From assembly GCF_004193775.1 (NCBI RefSeq), contig NC_041008.1:18929731-18993730 (forward strand): a stretch of DNA of 64,000 nt, read 5' to 3'. The stretch comes from Glycine soja (taxonomy: Eukaryota; Streptophyta; Magnoliopsida; Fabales; Fabaceae). Positions 11,304 through 21,463 of this stretch are shown here, in pieces (the stretch's first letter is position 1; each line of letters starts with the position of its first letter). The notes under the pieces are model-generated. The model was given only the letters and a program-made list of their open reading frames with translations, searched no databases and was not told the DNA's origin. Position numbers and translations under genes: made by a program.

Positions 11304-13395
11304 AGAAAGAGAAACAAAAGCATCTAGCTACAAATTTTGATCATAATACTTTGCATAAATAAAATCTATGATACAAGAATATGGAATGAAAATTATGTAA
11401 AAAATCCAGAAGGTATGATGCATATTTGTGCCTGGACTCGAGAAAGCATTTGCCATTATTACTTCTCTAACTAGCATTAGGAATATGTCACTATTGATGC
11501 AAATGAAACTATTGATGAAAATATTTAAGATGTGACTAGAGAAATAAGTTCATCTGCAAATAGTCGCTAGAGTAACACTCGAGTTAGTGACGAGAATTCT
11601 AGGACTTGTAGTCTCTCCAAATTTATTGATCATCTTCGCAACTCATGTAAATAATGATGAGGTAATCTTTTTTGTAATGATTGGTTATATACTAGTGAAC
11701 TATAAACTACTAAAACCTTTTGCTTTCAAGGTCACACAACCTGTTTGAGAATTTGTTATATTATGTTAATATTTATACAAAGGCTAGAGATTCATCTAAA
11801 AGATTGTTAAGTGCTAATTTTTATGATTTTTTTATTATTTTTGCAATGCTGATTTTTTTCTTGGGCACAAATACAACTCGACTGATATAGTTGGAGATCC
11901 CCCCTCATGCTTGTCTCTTTGGATGAATAAAGGATACCAAGTTTGCAAGAGCCATACCTTTATTGAAAGCCTACTTTGTTAGTAAAGATAATGGGGCAAG
12001 GTTATTCTCTCTCAATATTTTTAATACATTTCTATGTAGTATATTTCTTATTGTTTCTAATTGCTTTTCTATCTATAGTATGTTGCACTTAAAATTGAGC
12101 TACTACCTAATCAAGTTGAATTATGATTGGTAGAAAGCTCATAACCCAACATTATAAGAGGTGAAATGATCGTTATCTAGACAAAGATAAATTATGTGCA
12201 GTGGGAGATAAAGAAACTTTGATAGAACTATACACTCAGAATGTCATCCAACTGTGCTCATCTGGTAAACTCTCAAAAGACCCTTTGTTTAGAAAAAAAA
12301 ATTCGATAAATATTTACAAGGAAAAAAAATAAAATAAGTTTATCTTATAAGATGGTTTGTAAGAGAACCTTATTTTATTTTCTTACTTTCTTTCCTTATA
12401 AATATCTATTTAATTAGAAGTTTTTCCAAGTAAGTTGCCCTTAAAATTTACCAAATAAACACAGTTGATGACATTTTGAGTGAACAATTTGGCCAAAGTT
12501 TCTTCATTTTCTAGATCATGCAATTTATCCTTGTCTGAAGCAACACTTATTTCACCTCTTATAGTGTTGGTTTGTGACTCCTATACCATTCATAGTTCAA
12601 CTTGATCAGCCAATAGCTTAGCTTTAAGTGCAACATATTATAGATAGAAAACCAATTAGTATCAATAAGAAATATACTAAATAGAAATGTCTTTAAAATA
12701 TGGAGAGAGAACAACCTTTCAACAATATTTTCACTAACAAAGTAGGCTTGCAGTAAAGGTATGACTCTTGGAAACTTGGTATCCTTTACTCATCCAAAGA
12801 GACAAGCACGAGGAGGATCACTAACAATATCATTGGCATTGTACATGTGCCCTAGAAAAGAATTATGATTGCAAAAGAATAATATCAAAAAAATTAGAAC
12901 TTAACAACCTTTTAGATGAATCTCTAGCCTTAGTCTAAATTAGAACATGATAACAATTCTCAAATAGGTTGAGCGACCTTGTAAGTAAAATATTCTAGTA
13001 ATCAATAGTTCACTAGTATTTAAACAATCATTACAAGAGAATAATTAAATTACCTCATCATCATTTACATTTGAGTTCCAACAAAGGTGATCAATAAATT
13101 TGGAGGCGAGACAGGTCTTGAAATTCTTGTCACTAACTTTGTTGCTCTAGTGACCATTAGTAGATGAACTAATTTCTCTATTCACATCTAGAATATTTTC
13201 GTCACCAATTCCATCTGCATAATGTCATATTCCTAATGCTAGTTAGAGAAGTAAATATAAACAATGCTTGCTCGAGTCTAGGCACAAATATGCATTGTAC
13301 CTCTTAGCATTATAATATCCTAGCTAGTTTTTAATTATGTACAAAGTATTGTAGTTGATCACAATATGTAGCTAGATGCTTTTTTTTCTCTTTCT
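11304..13395. repeat. Large imperfect inverted repeat, unit 1
   Basis: Two arms of about 1.03 kb face each other around a ~25-bp spacer near 12353. The outer ends read AGAAAGAGAAACAAAAGCAT (11304) and ATGCTTTTTTTTCTCTTTCT (ending 13395). Internal landmarks match along both arms, for example the stretches around TTTATTGATCA, CTTGTCTCTTTGGATGA and CAACTGTGCTCATCTGGTAA. Arms have many substitutions and small indels. An exon-like reading frame interrupted by stops is visible in each arm, but I do not recognise the protein. The same structure is present in unit 2, so it predates the duplication. Confidence 0.8.
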
Positions 13396-14082
13396 AACAT
13401 ATAACCAAAATGGAGGAAAAATTATCCACAACAACAAAGACTAAAAGAACCCCAAACCCTCATTCTTATTTGGACCAAACTTCCTATAGATGTTGCAACC
13501 ATCACAATTTCTAAATTCCCTATTTAATTTAATTATAGAATCACTACTCCTTGGATTTATTTAATTATAGAATAGTAGATGTCCTTTGTATTGGTAGAGG
13601 AGGCTGATCCCACAACCACAAAGACTAAAAAAAAAAAGAAATGATTGTGGTCGAAGTTGTAATTTTTCTAGCACAACAAAAAAACAAAAAAAAAGATGCA
13701 AAAATGGTTATATTGTAACAAAAAGACACAAAACAACCCCAAAACAAGAAATCTCATACCCATGGTTATTAAAATTGAGATTATACTAGTGTGATTACAC
13801 AATTTTACAAGTAAATGAAGGGCTTCTGTGATAGATCGGAGATAGGATTGTTGGGAGGTGAGACTGTTGTCACGATTTTACTATTAAATAAAAACCTATG
13901 TTAATTTGTTGATTTGACTATCCTAAAAACCCTAAATCTTTTCTTCTTTGGTTCAAAATTACCTAATTGTCGCGTGACCTTATCTCTCAATCCATTCATG
14001 TTTGACTTTTTTGTTATTTGGAATAGCCGGACGTTGTAGCCACACTGTTGCCACCAATTTGTATTGTCGATAGAATCTTCAT
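13367..14082. repeat. Direct repeat copy 1 (~716 bp), unit 1
   Basis: This begins TGTAGCTAGATGCTTTTTTT inside the outer end of the inverted repeat and is followed directly by a second copy at 14083. The two copies share phrases such as CACCAAAATGGAGGAAAAA (copy 1 reads ATAACCAAAATGGAGG) and CCTAAATCTTTTCTTCTTTG. Confidence 0.85.
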
Positions 14083-14801
14083 TGTAGCTAGATGTTTTTT
14101 TCTCTCTTTCTAATATATCACCAAAATGGAGGAAAAAATTATCCACAACAACAAAGACTAAAAAAACCCCAAACCCTCGTGCTTATCTGGACCAGACTTC
14201 CTGTAAATGTTGTCAACATCAAAATTTCTAAATTCCTTATTAAATTTAATTATAGAACCAATACTCCTTGGATTTATTTAATTATAGAATGCTAGATGTC
14301 CTTCTCCTTGGTAGAGGAAGCTGATCCCACAACTACAAAGACTAAAAAAAATAGAAATGATTGTGGCATGAAAGTTGTAATTTTTCTAGCACAAAAAAAA
14401 AACAAAAAAGATGAAAAAAAATGGTTGTATTATAAAAAAAAAGATGCAAAAAGAACCCCAAAACAAGAAATCTAATACCCATGGTTATTAAAATTGAGAT
14501 TATACAAGTAAGATTGCACAATTTTACAAGTAAATGAAGGGCTTCCGTGATGGATCAAAGATAGGATTGTTGGGAGGTAAGATCACTGTCATGATTTTAC
14601 TATTAAATAAAAACATATGTTAATTTGTCGATCTGACGATCCTAAAAATCCTAAATCTTTTCTTCTTTGGTTTGAAATTACTTGATTGTCACATGACCCT
14701 ATCTCTCTATCCATTCATGTATGACCTTTTTGTTGTTTGGAATAGCTGGACGTTGCAGCCACACTGTCGCCACCAATTTGTATCGTCGATAGGATCTTCG
14801 T
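14083..14801. repeat. Direct repeat copy 2 (~719 bp), unit 1
   Basis: This is the second tandem copy, ending GTCGATAGGATCTTCGT. On the minus strand its distal part could encode a short basic peptide, but the homologous frame in unit 2 (38828-39073) opens with GTG rather than ATG, so no gene is called. Confidence 0.85.
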
Positions 14802-14889
14802 TGTTGCGCGTATCCCTTTTTGCGGCTGCTACGTTTTGCCATTCATATTTGTAGACGGGAGACAATCAACTATCGAAGTCTTGTGTCTC

Positions 14890-14944
14890 TTAGGGTTTAA
14901 ATAAAACTAGGGTTGGAGATTTGGGCCGTTGGTTCAATGGGCCC
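14890..14944 (-). promoter_or_regulatory. Promoter-like telo-box and site II cluster, unit 1
   Basis: On the minus strand AAACCCTAA (complement of 14890-14898) is near GGCCCA (14922-14927) and GGGCCCA (14938-14944). In plants a telo-box combined with site II elements marks promoters of translation and cell-cycle genes. The direct repeat downstream would be the transcribed part. It may be a captured host promoter. Conserved at 39098-39152. Confidence 0.4.
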
Positions 14945-14949
14945 AACAT

Positions 14950-16276
14950 GTTTTTTTACTGCTTTCTCTCTCTCTAGTTGGCTAGGCCTTTATCTTAAGC
15001 TAGCTCGGCCTAAGTGTAGTAACTAATAATAATAATAAACAAAATTCTTATTATTTTAAACATATTAAACTATGTAATAACAGTAATAAAAATATGATAA
15101 ACTAAAAAGTTGTAATAGAAAATGAATAAAACGTAGCATATAATTATGAATTTCAATTCTATATTAATGTACATTTTATGAATATATGATTTATTATGAT
15201 TATGAATTTTTAATTTAATTTTATTTAATGTTAGATTTAGAGGTTATTTTCTTTAATTGTGTGTTTGTGTCTTTTAAGTAGGAAGATATACGATCATACT
15301 ATTTAGTTACAATTTTTTAGTTATGATCTTTCATTTCTCTTTTAATCCTAGGTAAAATCTCGATTTTAACAACTTTGTTTTATAGTATTATATTGATATA
15401 TTGAATGAATATGCAAGAATTAATTATTTAATTTTTATAATAAATTAGTTAATGAAAACTTCCATTTACTCAAGTGAACCATTTCATAGAAAATAAATAT
15501 CAAAAACTTATATTAAGTTTTCAACCAAACAAATTCAATTATGACATTTCTTTGTTTTCATTCTTAACTTGTCTATCACAATTTATTCAAAACAAATGTT
15601 TATTCTTTCCAGTAATTTCTGTTATATTCTAATACATTCAAATAAAATTATTGGACTGCTAGAAAAAAATATATATAAAAAATAAAGTTGATTACTACTT
15701 ATCATCATTTTTTATTTTTTCTAAAATTTGATTACTAAAAAAAGCCCAATTATCTATACAAATTTAAGAACGGAGCACATGTAGGATCCAGCTATTTGAA
15801 ATTAACGTCAACAGTTTTAATTTCATCTCAATGGACCAATCAATCTTAAAACTTAAGCTATTAAGTCAATAAAAGGTTCTTAATTAATAAACAAGCTTCA
15901 CTTCACAGTATGACAGTCACACAGAAACAGTTTATTTGTTTTTTTTAAGAAAAAAATATCTCTTAAACCCATTAATTATTGATCTAGGAGGTGCACAAAT
16001 TAAAGCGGCTTCGTTCTTCTTATATGATTGTTTAGTTGTCTGAACTTTCTCTTTTATCATTTCGGTGACAAAAGTGTAGAACTACTAACACTGGTGTTGA
16101 GATAATGATTCTTAGCACCTAGTTAGTTCCACTATTTAATAGTAGACAAACTGTTATTCACTGTTCATATAGAGACAAGAAGAAAATATATTTGTGTCAG
16201 ATAAAAATGTAATAATTGGTTACAATATGCATAATTTCTAACAGTACCTCAGGATCTCACTTAGAGTTTGTCTCGT
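14950..16276. other. AT-rich non-coding stretch, unit 1
   Basis: No gene is visible. The sequence is AT-rich, conserved with 39158-40493, and lies downstream of the minus-strand GARP-like exon, so part may be that gene's captured 3' flank. Confidence 0.5.
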
Positions 16277-16744
16277 TCATATAGTCAGATCCAGAGTACT
16301 GGCTCTAATAATTTCTCCTTGCTCCTTAGAATGATCTTGTGCTTTTTTCAACCTGCTGCTGCTAAAGGAGGAGGATTGAGAACACAAAGAGAGTGATAGA
16401 TTGCTATCAACAACTTCATGGTCCACCACCATGCTTCCTTGGTTCTCAGCACTGACCCTTGAATTTAACTTAAGTGATAGATTCAAATCAAGGTCAATAT
16501 TTGAAGCCTTCCTTTTCAAGGTCTTTAGTTCCATCTCATTTGTTGTAAACTTATTATTAGGCATGAGTTCTTGTGCACTTGGCTGCGGTTGAGTTGATAG
16601 ATGTTGATCAACCTGGCTCATTTTGATTTGTGTGGATGAGGATTCGTTGCCACCAAATGAGAAGAACTTATGTTTTGGTTCATGAACTTTGCTTGTTGAT
16701 GGTTCATTAAAACTAGAAGAAGAATCAACTTGGAAATTTATAAC
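16277..16744 (-). pseudogene. C-terminal exon fragment of a GARP/MYB-like repressor gene, unit 1
   Basis: A minus-strand open frame encodes a serine-rich C-terminus with two EAR-type repression motifs, DLDLNLSLKL and NLSLSL, and ends STLDLTI. This arrangement resembles the C-termini of GARP (G2-like MYB) proteins of the Arabidopsis At2g38300/At2g40260 type, which recruit co-repressors in the nucleus. The DNA-binding domain is absent. The frame has an ATG at 16621 but reads on upstream without a stop to about 16744, where a plus-strand Reina fragment begins, so the fragment is a truncated last exon. Unlike the unit 2 copy it has no internal stop. Assignment of the subfamily is from memory of the motif pattern. 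Confidence 0.55.
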
Positions 16745-18182
16745 AAAGTTTGTTGTGGTCTATTTTGATGATATTCTTATTTATAACAAATCTTATGATA
16801 ACCATGTTGTGCATTTGAGGTGTGTTTTGGAAGCACTTAGGTGTGAGAAATTGTATGCTAACGTGGAAAAATGTGTGTTTTGTATGGACCATGTCATTTT
16901 TCTAGGATTTACTGTTAGTTCACAAGGAGTGGAGGTTGATCCAGAGAAGGTGAAAGCGATTCAAGATTGGCCAACCCCCAAAAATATAAGTGAGGTAAAG
17001 AGCTTTCATGGCTTAGCACATTTCTATATGAGATTTGTTAGAAATTTTAGCACTTTGGTTGTACCTCTAAATGAAATTGTTAGGAAAAATGTTGTTTTTA
17101 AATGGGGCGATCAACAACATGAGGCTCTTACTACTTTGAAAGAAAAGTTAACTAATGTTCATGTTCTTGCTTTGCCTAACTTTGTAAAATCCTTTGAGCT
17201 TGAATGTGATACATTTGAGGTAGGTATAAGGGTTGTGTTGATGCAAGAGGGGTATCCCATTGCATATTTTAGTGAGAAAGTGAATGGGGCTACTCTTAGC
17301 TATTCTACATATGGTAAGGAATTGTATGCCTTAATTAGAACTTTACAAACTTGACAACATTATCTCCTTCCCGGGGAATTTGTTATTCATGGTGATCATG
17401 AGTCTTTGAAATACTTGAAAGGACAAGGAAATTTGAACAAGAGGCATGCCAAATGGGTGTAATTTCTTGAACAGTTCCCTTATATAATCAAGCATAAGAA
17501 AGGTAAGAATAATGTGGCCATTGATGCACTCTCCCGTAGGTATGCATTATTGTCTACCTTTGAAACTAAGTTTCTTGTTTTTGAGTGCATTAAGGAATTG
17601 TATGACAATGATGTTGACTTTTCTGATAAATATCAAACATGTTCTCATACTGCATCTGATGGTATTTTAGGTATGATGGGTATTTGTTAAGGGATAAGAG
17701 ACTTTGTGTGCCTAAGGGTTCAGTTAGGGACTTGCTTATTAGAGAAGCACATGAAGGGGGCTTAATAGGGAACTTTGGGGTACAAGAGACATATGACATC
17801 TTGCATGACCATGTCTATTGGCCTCACATGAAGCATGATGTGCATGAGTTTTCTAAGATGGCTCTCTTAATAGCATGCAAGAAGGTAGATGACGCTTATC
17901 ATGTTGCTGATTTGTTCTTCAAGGAGGTGGTAAGATTGCATGGTTTACCTGGGAGTATTGTAAGTGATTGAGATTCCAAATTTCTTAGTCATTTTTTGTG
18001 AACTTTGTGAGGTAAGATTGGAACTAAATTGTTGCTTTCAACTACATGTCATTCCCAAACCATTGGGCAAACTGAGGTGGTAAATGGAACTCTTTCTACT
18101 CTTCTTAAAGTTGTTATTAAGAAAAATCTTAAGACTTGGGAAGGGTGTTTACCACATATTGAATTTTCTTATAATTTGAGTC
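16745..18182 (+). pseudogene. pol: Reina-like chromovirus pol fragment, unit 1
   Basis: The fragment starts in the middle of RT just before [11 protein letters not shown], continues through the RT thumb and part of RNase H ([18 protein letters not shown]), and then integrase ([30 protein letters not shown]). Stops at 17353 and 17459, a frameshift near 17670 and a stop after IVSD break it. Compared with unit 2, about 172 bp are deleted at 17856, removing the zinc-site end and the first catalytic Asp region of integrase; a short TTT microhomology lies at the break. No LTRs are visible. The first ~19 residues of the open frame starting at 16689 are read-through from the GARP fragment. Confidence 0.85.
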
Positions 18183-20257
18183 ATTCTGATGTAGTCAAAT
18201 TAACCAATTCTTGTAATTTGGTTTTTTTTATTGACAGTACCTACAAAACAAATAGGTACAAACTTCCGTTGCTTGATATTGTTGGTGTTACACCAACAAG
18301 AATGACATTCTCCGCTGCTTTTGCTTACTTGGAAGGAGAATATCTTAATAATGTTGTTTGGGCTCTACAGCGGTTTCGGGGTCTTATCATGAAAGTTGAT
18401 GCACTCCCTAGGTTATTGTTACCGACAAAGATTTGTCTTTGATGAATGTAATGAAAATAGTATTCCCGGATACTACGAACTTGTTGTGTCGGTTTCACAT
18501 TGACAAGAATGTGAAGACAAAGTGCAAAACCCTGGTTGCTCAAAAGAATGCATGGGATTATGTAATGGAGGCTTGAGGGAGTTTGGTTGACTGGATTGAG
18601 AAATAGTGTCACGCGACAATTAGGTAATTTTGAATGGATTGAGAGATAATTTTTTTTTAATGCAACAAGTATGAATATTGTTTTTTGTTTGTGTTGATTT
18701 GTTTAAGTGTTTACTTAAATGAAAATGTTGCAGTTGTTTATACATTGTTGTATATTTCATTTGTAGGGTTGAGAGTGCTCATTGGTCATTAAACAAACTT
18801 CTACAAAACTTCATTGGTGACATATGCAGTGTTTGGGAAGCAATGAACAACATGATGACACTTCAACACACCCAAATTAAAGCATCTTTTGAGACAAGTA
18901 CGCACATGGTTCGACATGTGTTTAAAGTTACCTTGTACAAAAAACTATTTGACATGGTATCAAGGTACGCTTTAAATGAAATTGCTGGTGAGTATGAGCG
19001 TGTACCTTATGCAAGCAAGAACCCTTCATGTTGTGGATGTGTCATGAGGACTACCCACGATTTTCCATGTGCATGTTAGTTGTTTAAATATGTTGTTGGC
19101 TCCATACCACTAGAGACAATCCACATTTTTTGGCGTAGACTTAGTTTTTCAGATCAAGGGTTATGTGAGGCTGAGGTGACCATGACTGAGGAGATGGAAA
19201 CCATATCGAAACAATTTGAGCAACTCGATATTTGCGGCAAGGTACATTTGAAGACAAAGCTTTGAGAAATTGCTTATCCTGATCTGAACTTTATGTGTCC
19301 TTCTCCAGAAAAGGTGAAGACTGAAGGTGCTCCAAAAAAACCACCAACCAAATAAAAAAAAGTCAACAAAATATGATCCGTCTTATTGGGAGTATATTGA
19401 TGTGTTACACTTTGTGCAAAATAATAATTCTTTAGTGAAACATAGTGCATAATCATCTAAGCAACCAATACATAGACGGAATATTCCAATGTGGATCAAT
19501 TTTATTCGTGCATCCAGGATTCTATTGAAAACATTATTGATGTCAAAGCGGATGGTAACTGGGGTTATCGTGCAATAACACCCTTATTGGGCATGGGTGA
19601 AGAATCGTGGTAATTGGTGCGCAACCATCTGCATAAAGAACTCACAAGCTGGTCGAAAAAGTATATCAACCTACTTGGTGGCATAGAGAGATTTGAGGAA
19701 TTAAAATGTTCCCTACTTGTTGACGATTATCTATGGTGCGCAAATTTATTGTTATGTCACTTTTTCTTAAAATAACATTCAAGTAACCACAATTTGTTGT
19801 CTATTACATATAGGTTACGATAGATAAATGGATGATGAATATTACAGATATGGGATATGTCATTGCTTCATGATACAAAGTGATTGTTGTTTCTCTTTCA
19901 CGACAACACAACATGATATTTTTTCCTCTTAGAAGTCAACCACCACCATATTCTTCTGTGAATCGCACAATATGCATTGTTCATGTGTATGTGAATCATT
20001 TTGTTTAGATAATTGTAAAATTATTATGTTAGTATAAATGCTAACAATTTTGTTGGTATCTTACATTGAATTTGTTTGTCGTTATGTAACAGGTCTTTTT
20101 ACGAGACCATTGTCCTTTATTACCATTGGTGTTATTGTGGAATACACATTGTCATTATCAGGCAAAGCAGTGGCCCACCTCATACATAGGTAGAATGCAA
20201 CATTACACAAATTTGTCTAGGCTGAAAACCGAATTTGTTGATTTAGGTGAAGAATGA
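18183..20257 (+). pseudogene. mudrA: MULE transposase with SWIM and OTU regions, unit 1
   Basis: The frame passes directly from Reina integrase into a Mutator-like transposase: [11 protein letters not shown] (first catalytic Asp), a second block around 18425-18470, a SWIM-like Cys/His motif (CGCVMRTTHDFPCAC), then an OTU protease-like region. At least two introns are conserved with unit 2 (18669-18766 and 19736-19813, both GT...AG) and a third is likely before 20092. The frame ends at TGA 20255-20257. Breaks include several stops, loss of ~150 nt of transposase replaced by filler at 18593-18649, and a catalytic Cys changed to Trp (DGNWGY). An intact protein would cut and join transposon ends; the OTU part could act on ubiquitin-like tags, a role not established in these elements. 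Confidence 0.82.
18593..18649 (+). other. Templated filler DNA in the MULE pseudogene
   Basis: This stretch replaces about 150 bp present in unit 2 (44388-44550). It matches the reverse complement of about 13953-13999, including GTCACGCGACAATTAGGTAA, and then repeats part of it (GGATTGAGAGATAA). Confidence 0.75.
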
Positions 20258-20521
20258 ACATAAAATATGCTATTTCCACTGACGTTTCTGTAAATAATTA
20301 TTTTGTTGACATTCGTAATTTTTTTGACATTTTGTTGACATTTCTATAAATAATAATTTATTTCCACTAATTATTTTAAAAATTTAGAACATAGCTAAGT
20401 TCTTTTGAAAATAATAAACATACAGTTTCATTAGCTAATATGCACCAATTTAAACATTACATTAACTTACAACATAGTTGAAACAAAAAGAAAATGCATC
20501 AAAAACTACAGTTAACTAATA

Positions 20522-21300
20522 CTAATTTTGCATTGAATCATGTTGCGACGGAGACATGTTATCTTCCATTTTGATTACCGGTTTACTAAAAATAGTTAAA
20601 ATTTCTATTGGGCCAAATCGTTTCCAGTAGTTAGACTGTACTAAGACCTTCAGCAGGTCATCATCAGTTTTTAGCTCAATTATTTTAAATTTGATAACAT
20701 TTTCTGAATACTTAGAATGACCTGGCCATCGAAAAAATAATCGTCTTACTGTTTGTGATTCATGAATACCATAAGGGGGAATCCCTTGAGCTAGAACTTG
20801 CTTGATCACATTCTTGAGTCCGTCAATGCTACACCCCGAAGAAATGTGAAATCTTTTTGGATTTTTTCTTGTTAACGAGTAACCCACAAAGTCATCTTGG
20901 CATGACATGTTTCATCTCCCGTTGTAATATAGCAGGGCATCATGAGTAGCAGTCATAATGGCTTGAAGTAAGTTTAATATATCATCCGGTGTTCTACCAA
21001 TGGTTCATAATAACTTAATCGGGCCAGCATGCGAGTATTGATCATTACACATTAATATTGTATTAACATCATCATTTTTCAATTGCATAGATTGAAAGAC
21101 AAATTGGTTATCTACATCTGCAAATGGTTGTCGGTAGTAAATTAGATCCAAATATTGATCGTTGGTTAGTTAAAGGGTATTGTGCATTCTGGTTTTTAAT
21201 GTTTCAAAACCACAATCACTAGGTATTCAAATGGGTATCGGAGTGGAACTTTTGAAATAAACACCAGATTCATAGTGAATAATCGATCAATTTGGAAAAA
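20522..21300 (-). pseudogene. mudrA N-terminal region, inverted
   Basis: A minus-strand frame from ATG 20908 to 20522 encodes 128 residues (SGCSIDGLKNVIKQVL; GIPPYGIHESQTVRRLFFRW). It resembles the N-terminal domain repeats that precede the transposase core in legume MULEs. A related, degenerate copy of the same domain lies upstream on the same strand (about 20930-21300), with stops. The piece is in opposite orientation to the transposase core at 18183-20257, so the original gene was split and inverted, or the two come from different elements. A TATA box lies upstream at 21408-21415. Confidence 0.6.
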
Positions 21301-21407
21301 TAAAATCTAATTTGGAGTTGACAATGATATGACTGCTTGTTTCTCCCAAATTGGTTTCTAAAGGTAGATTGGGTGAGAATGTGTGATTGTTGAGAGTGCT
21401 TTTGTGG

Positions 21408-21415
21408 TATTTATA
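21408..21415 (-). promoter_or_regulatory. Candidate TATA box for the inverted mudrA part
   Basis: The complement reads TATAAATA and is followed on the minus strand by a leader-like stretch and then the mudrA N-terminal frame. This fits the 5' terminal region of a MULE. Confidence 0.45.
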
Positions 21416-21463
21416 GAAGTTCAATTATACTGCTTGTGTTATTTATTTTTTAAATAAACACGT

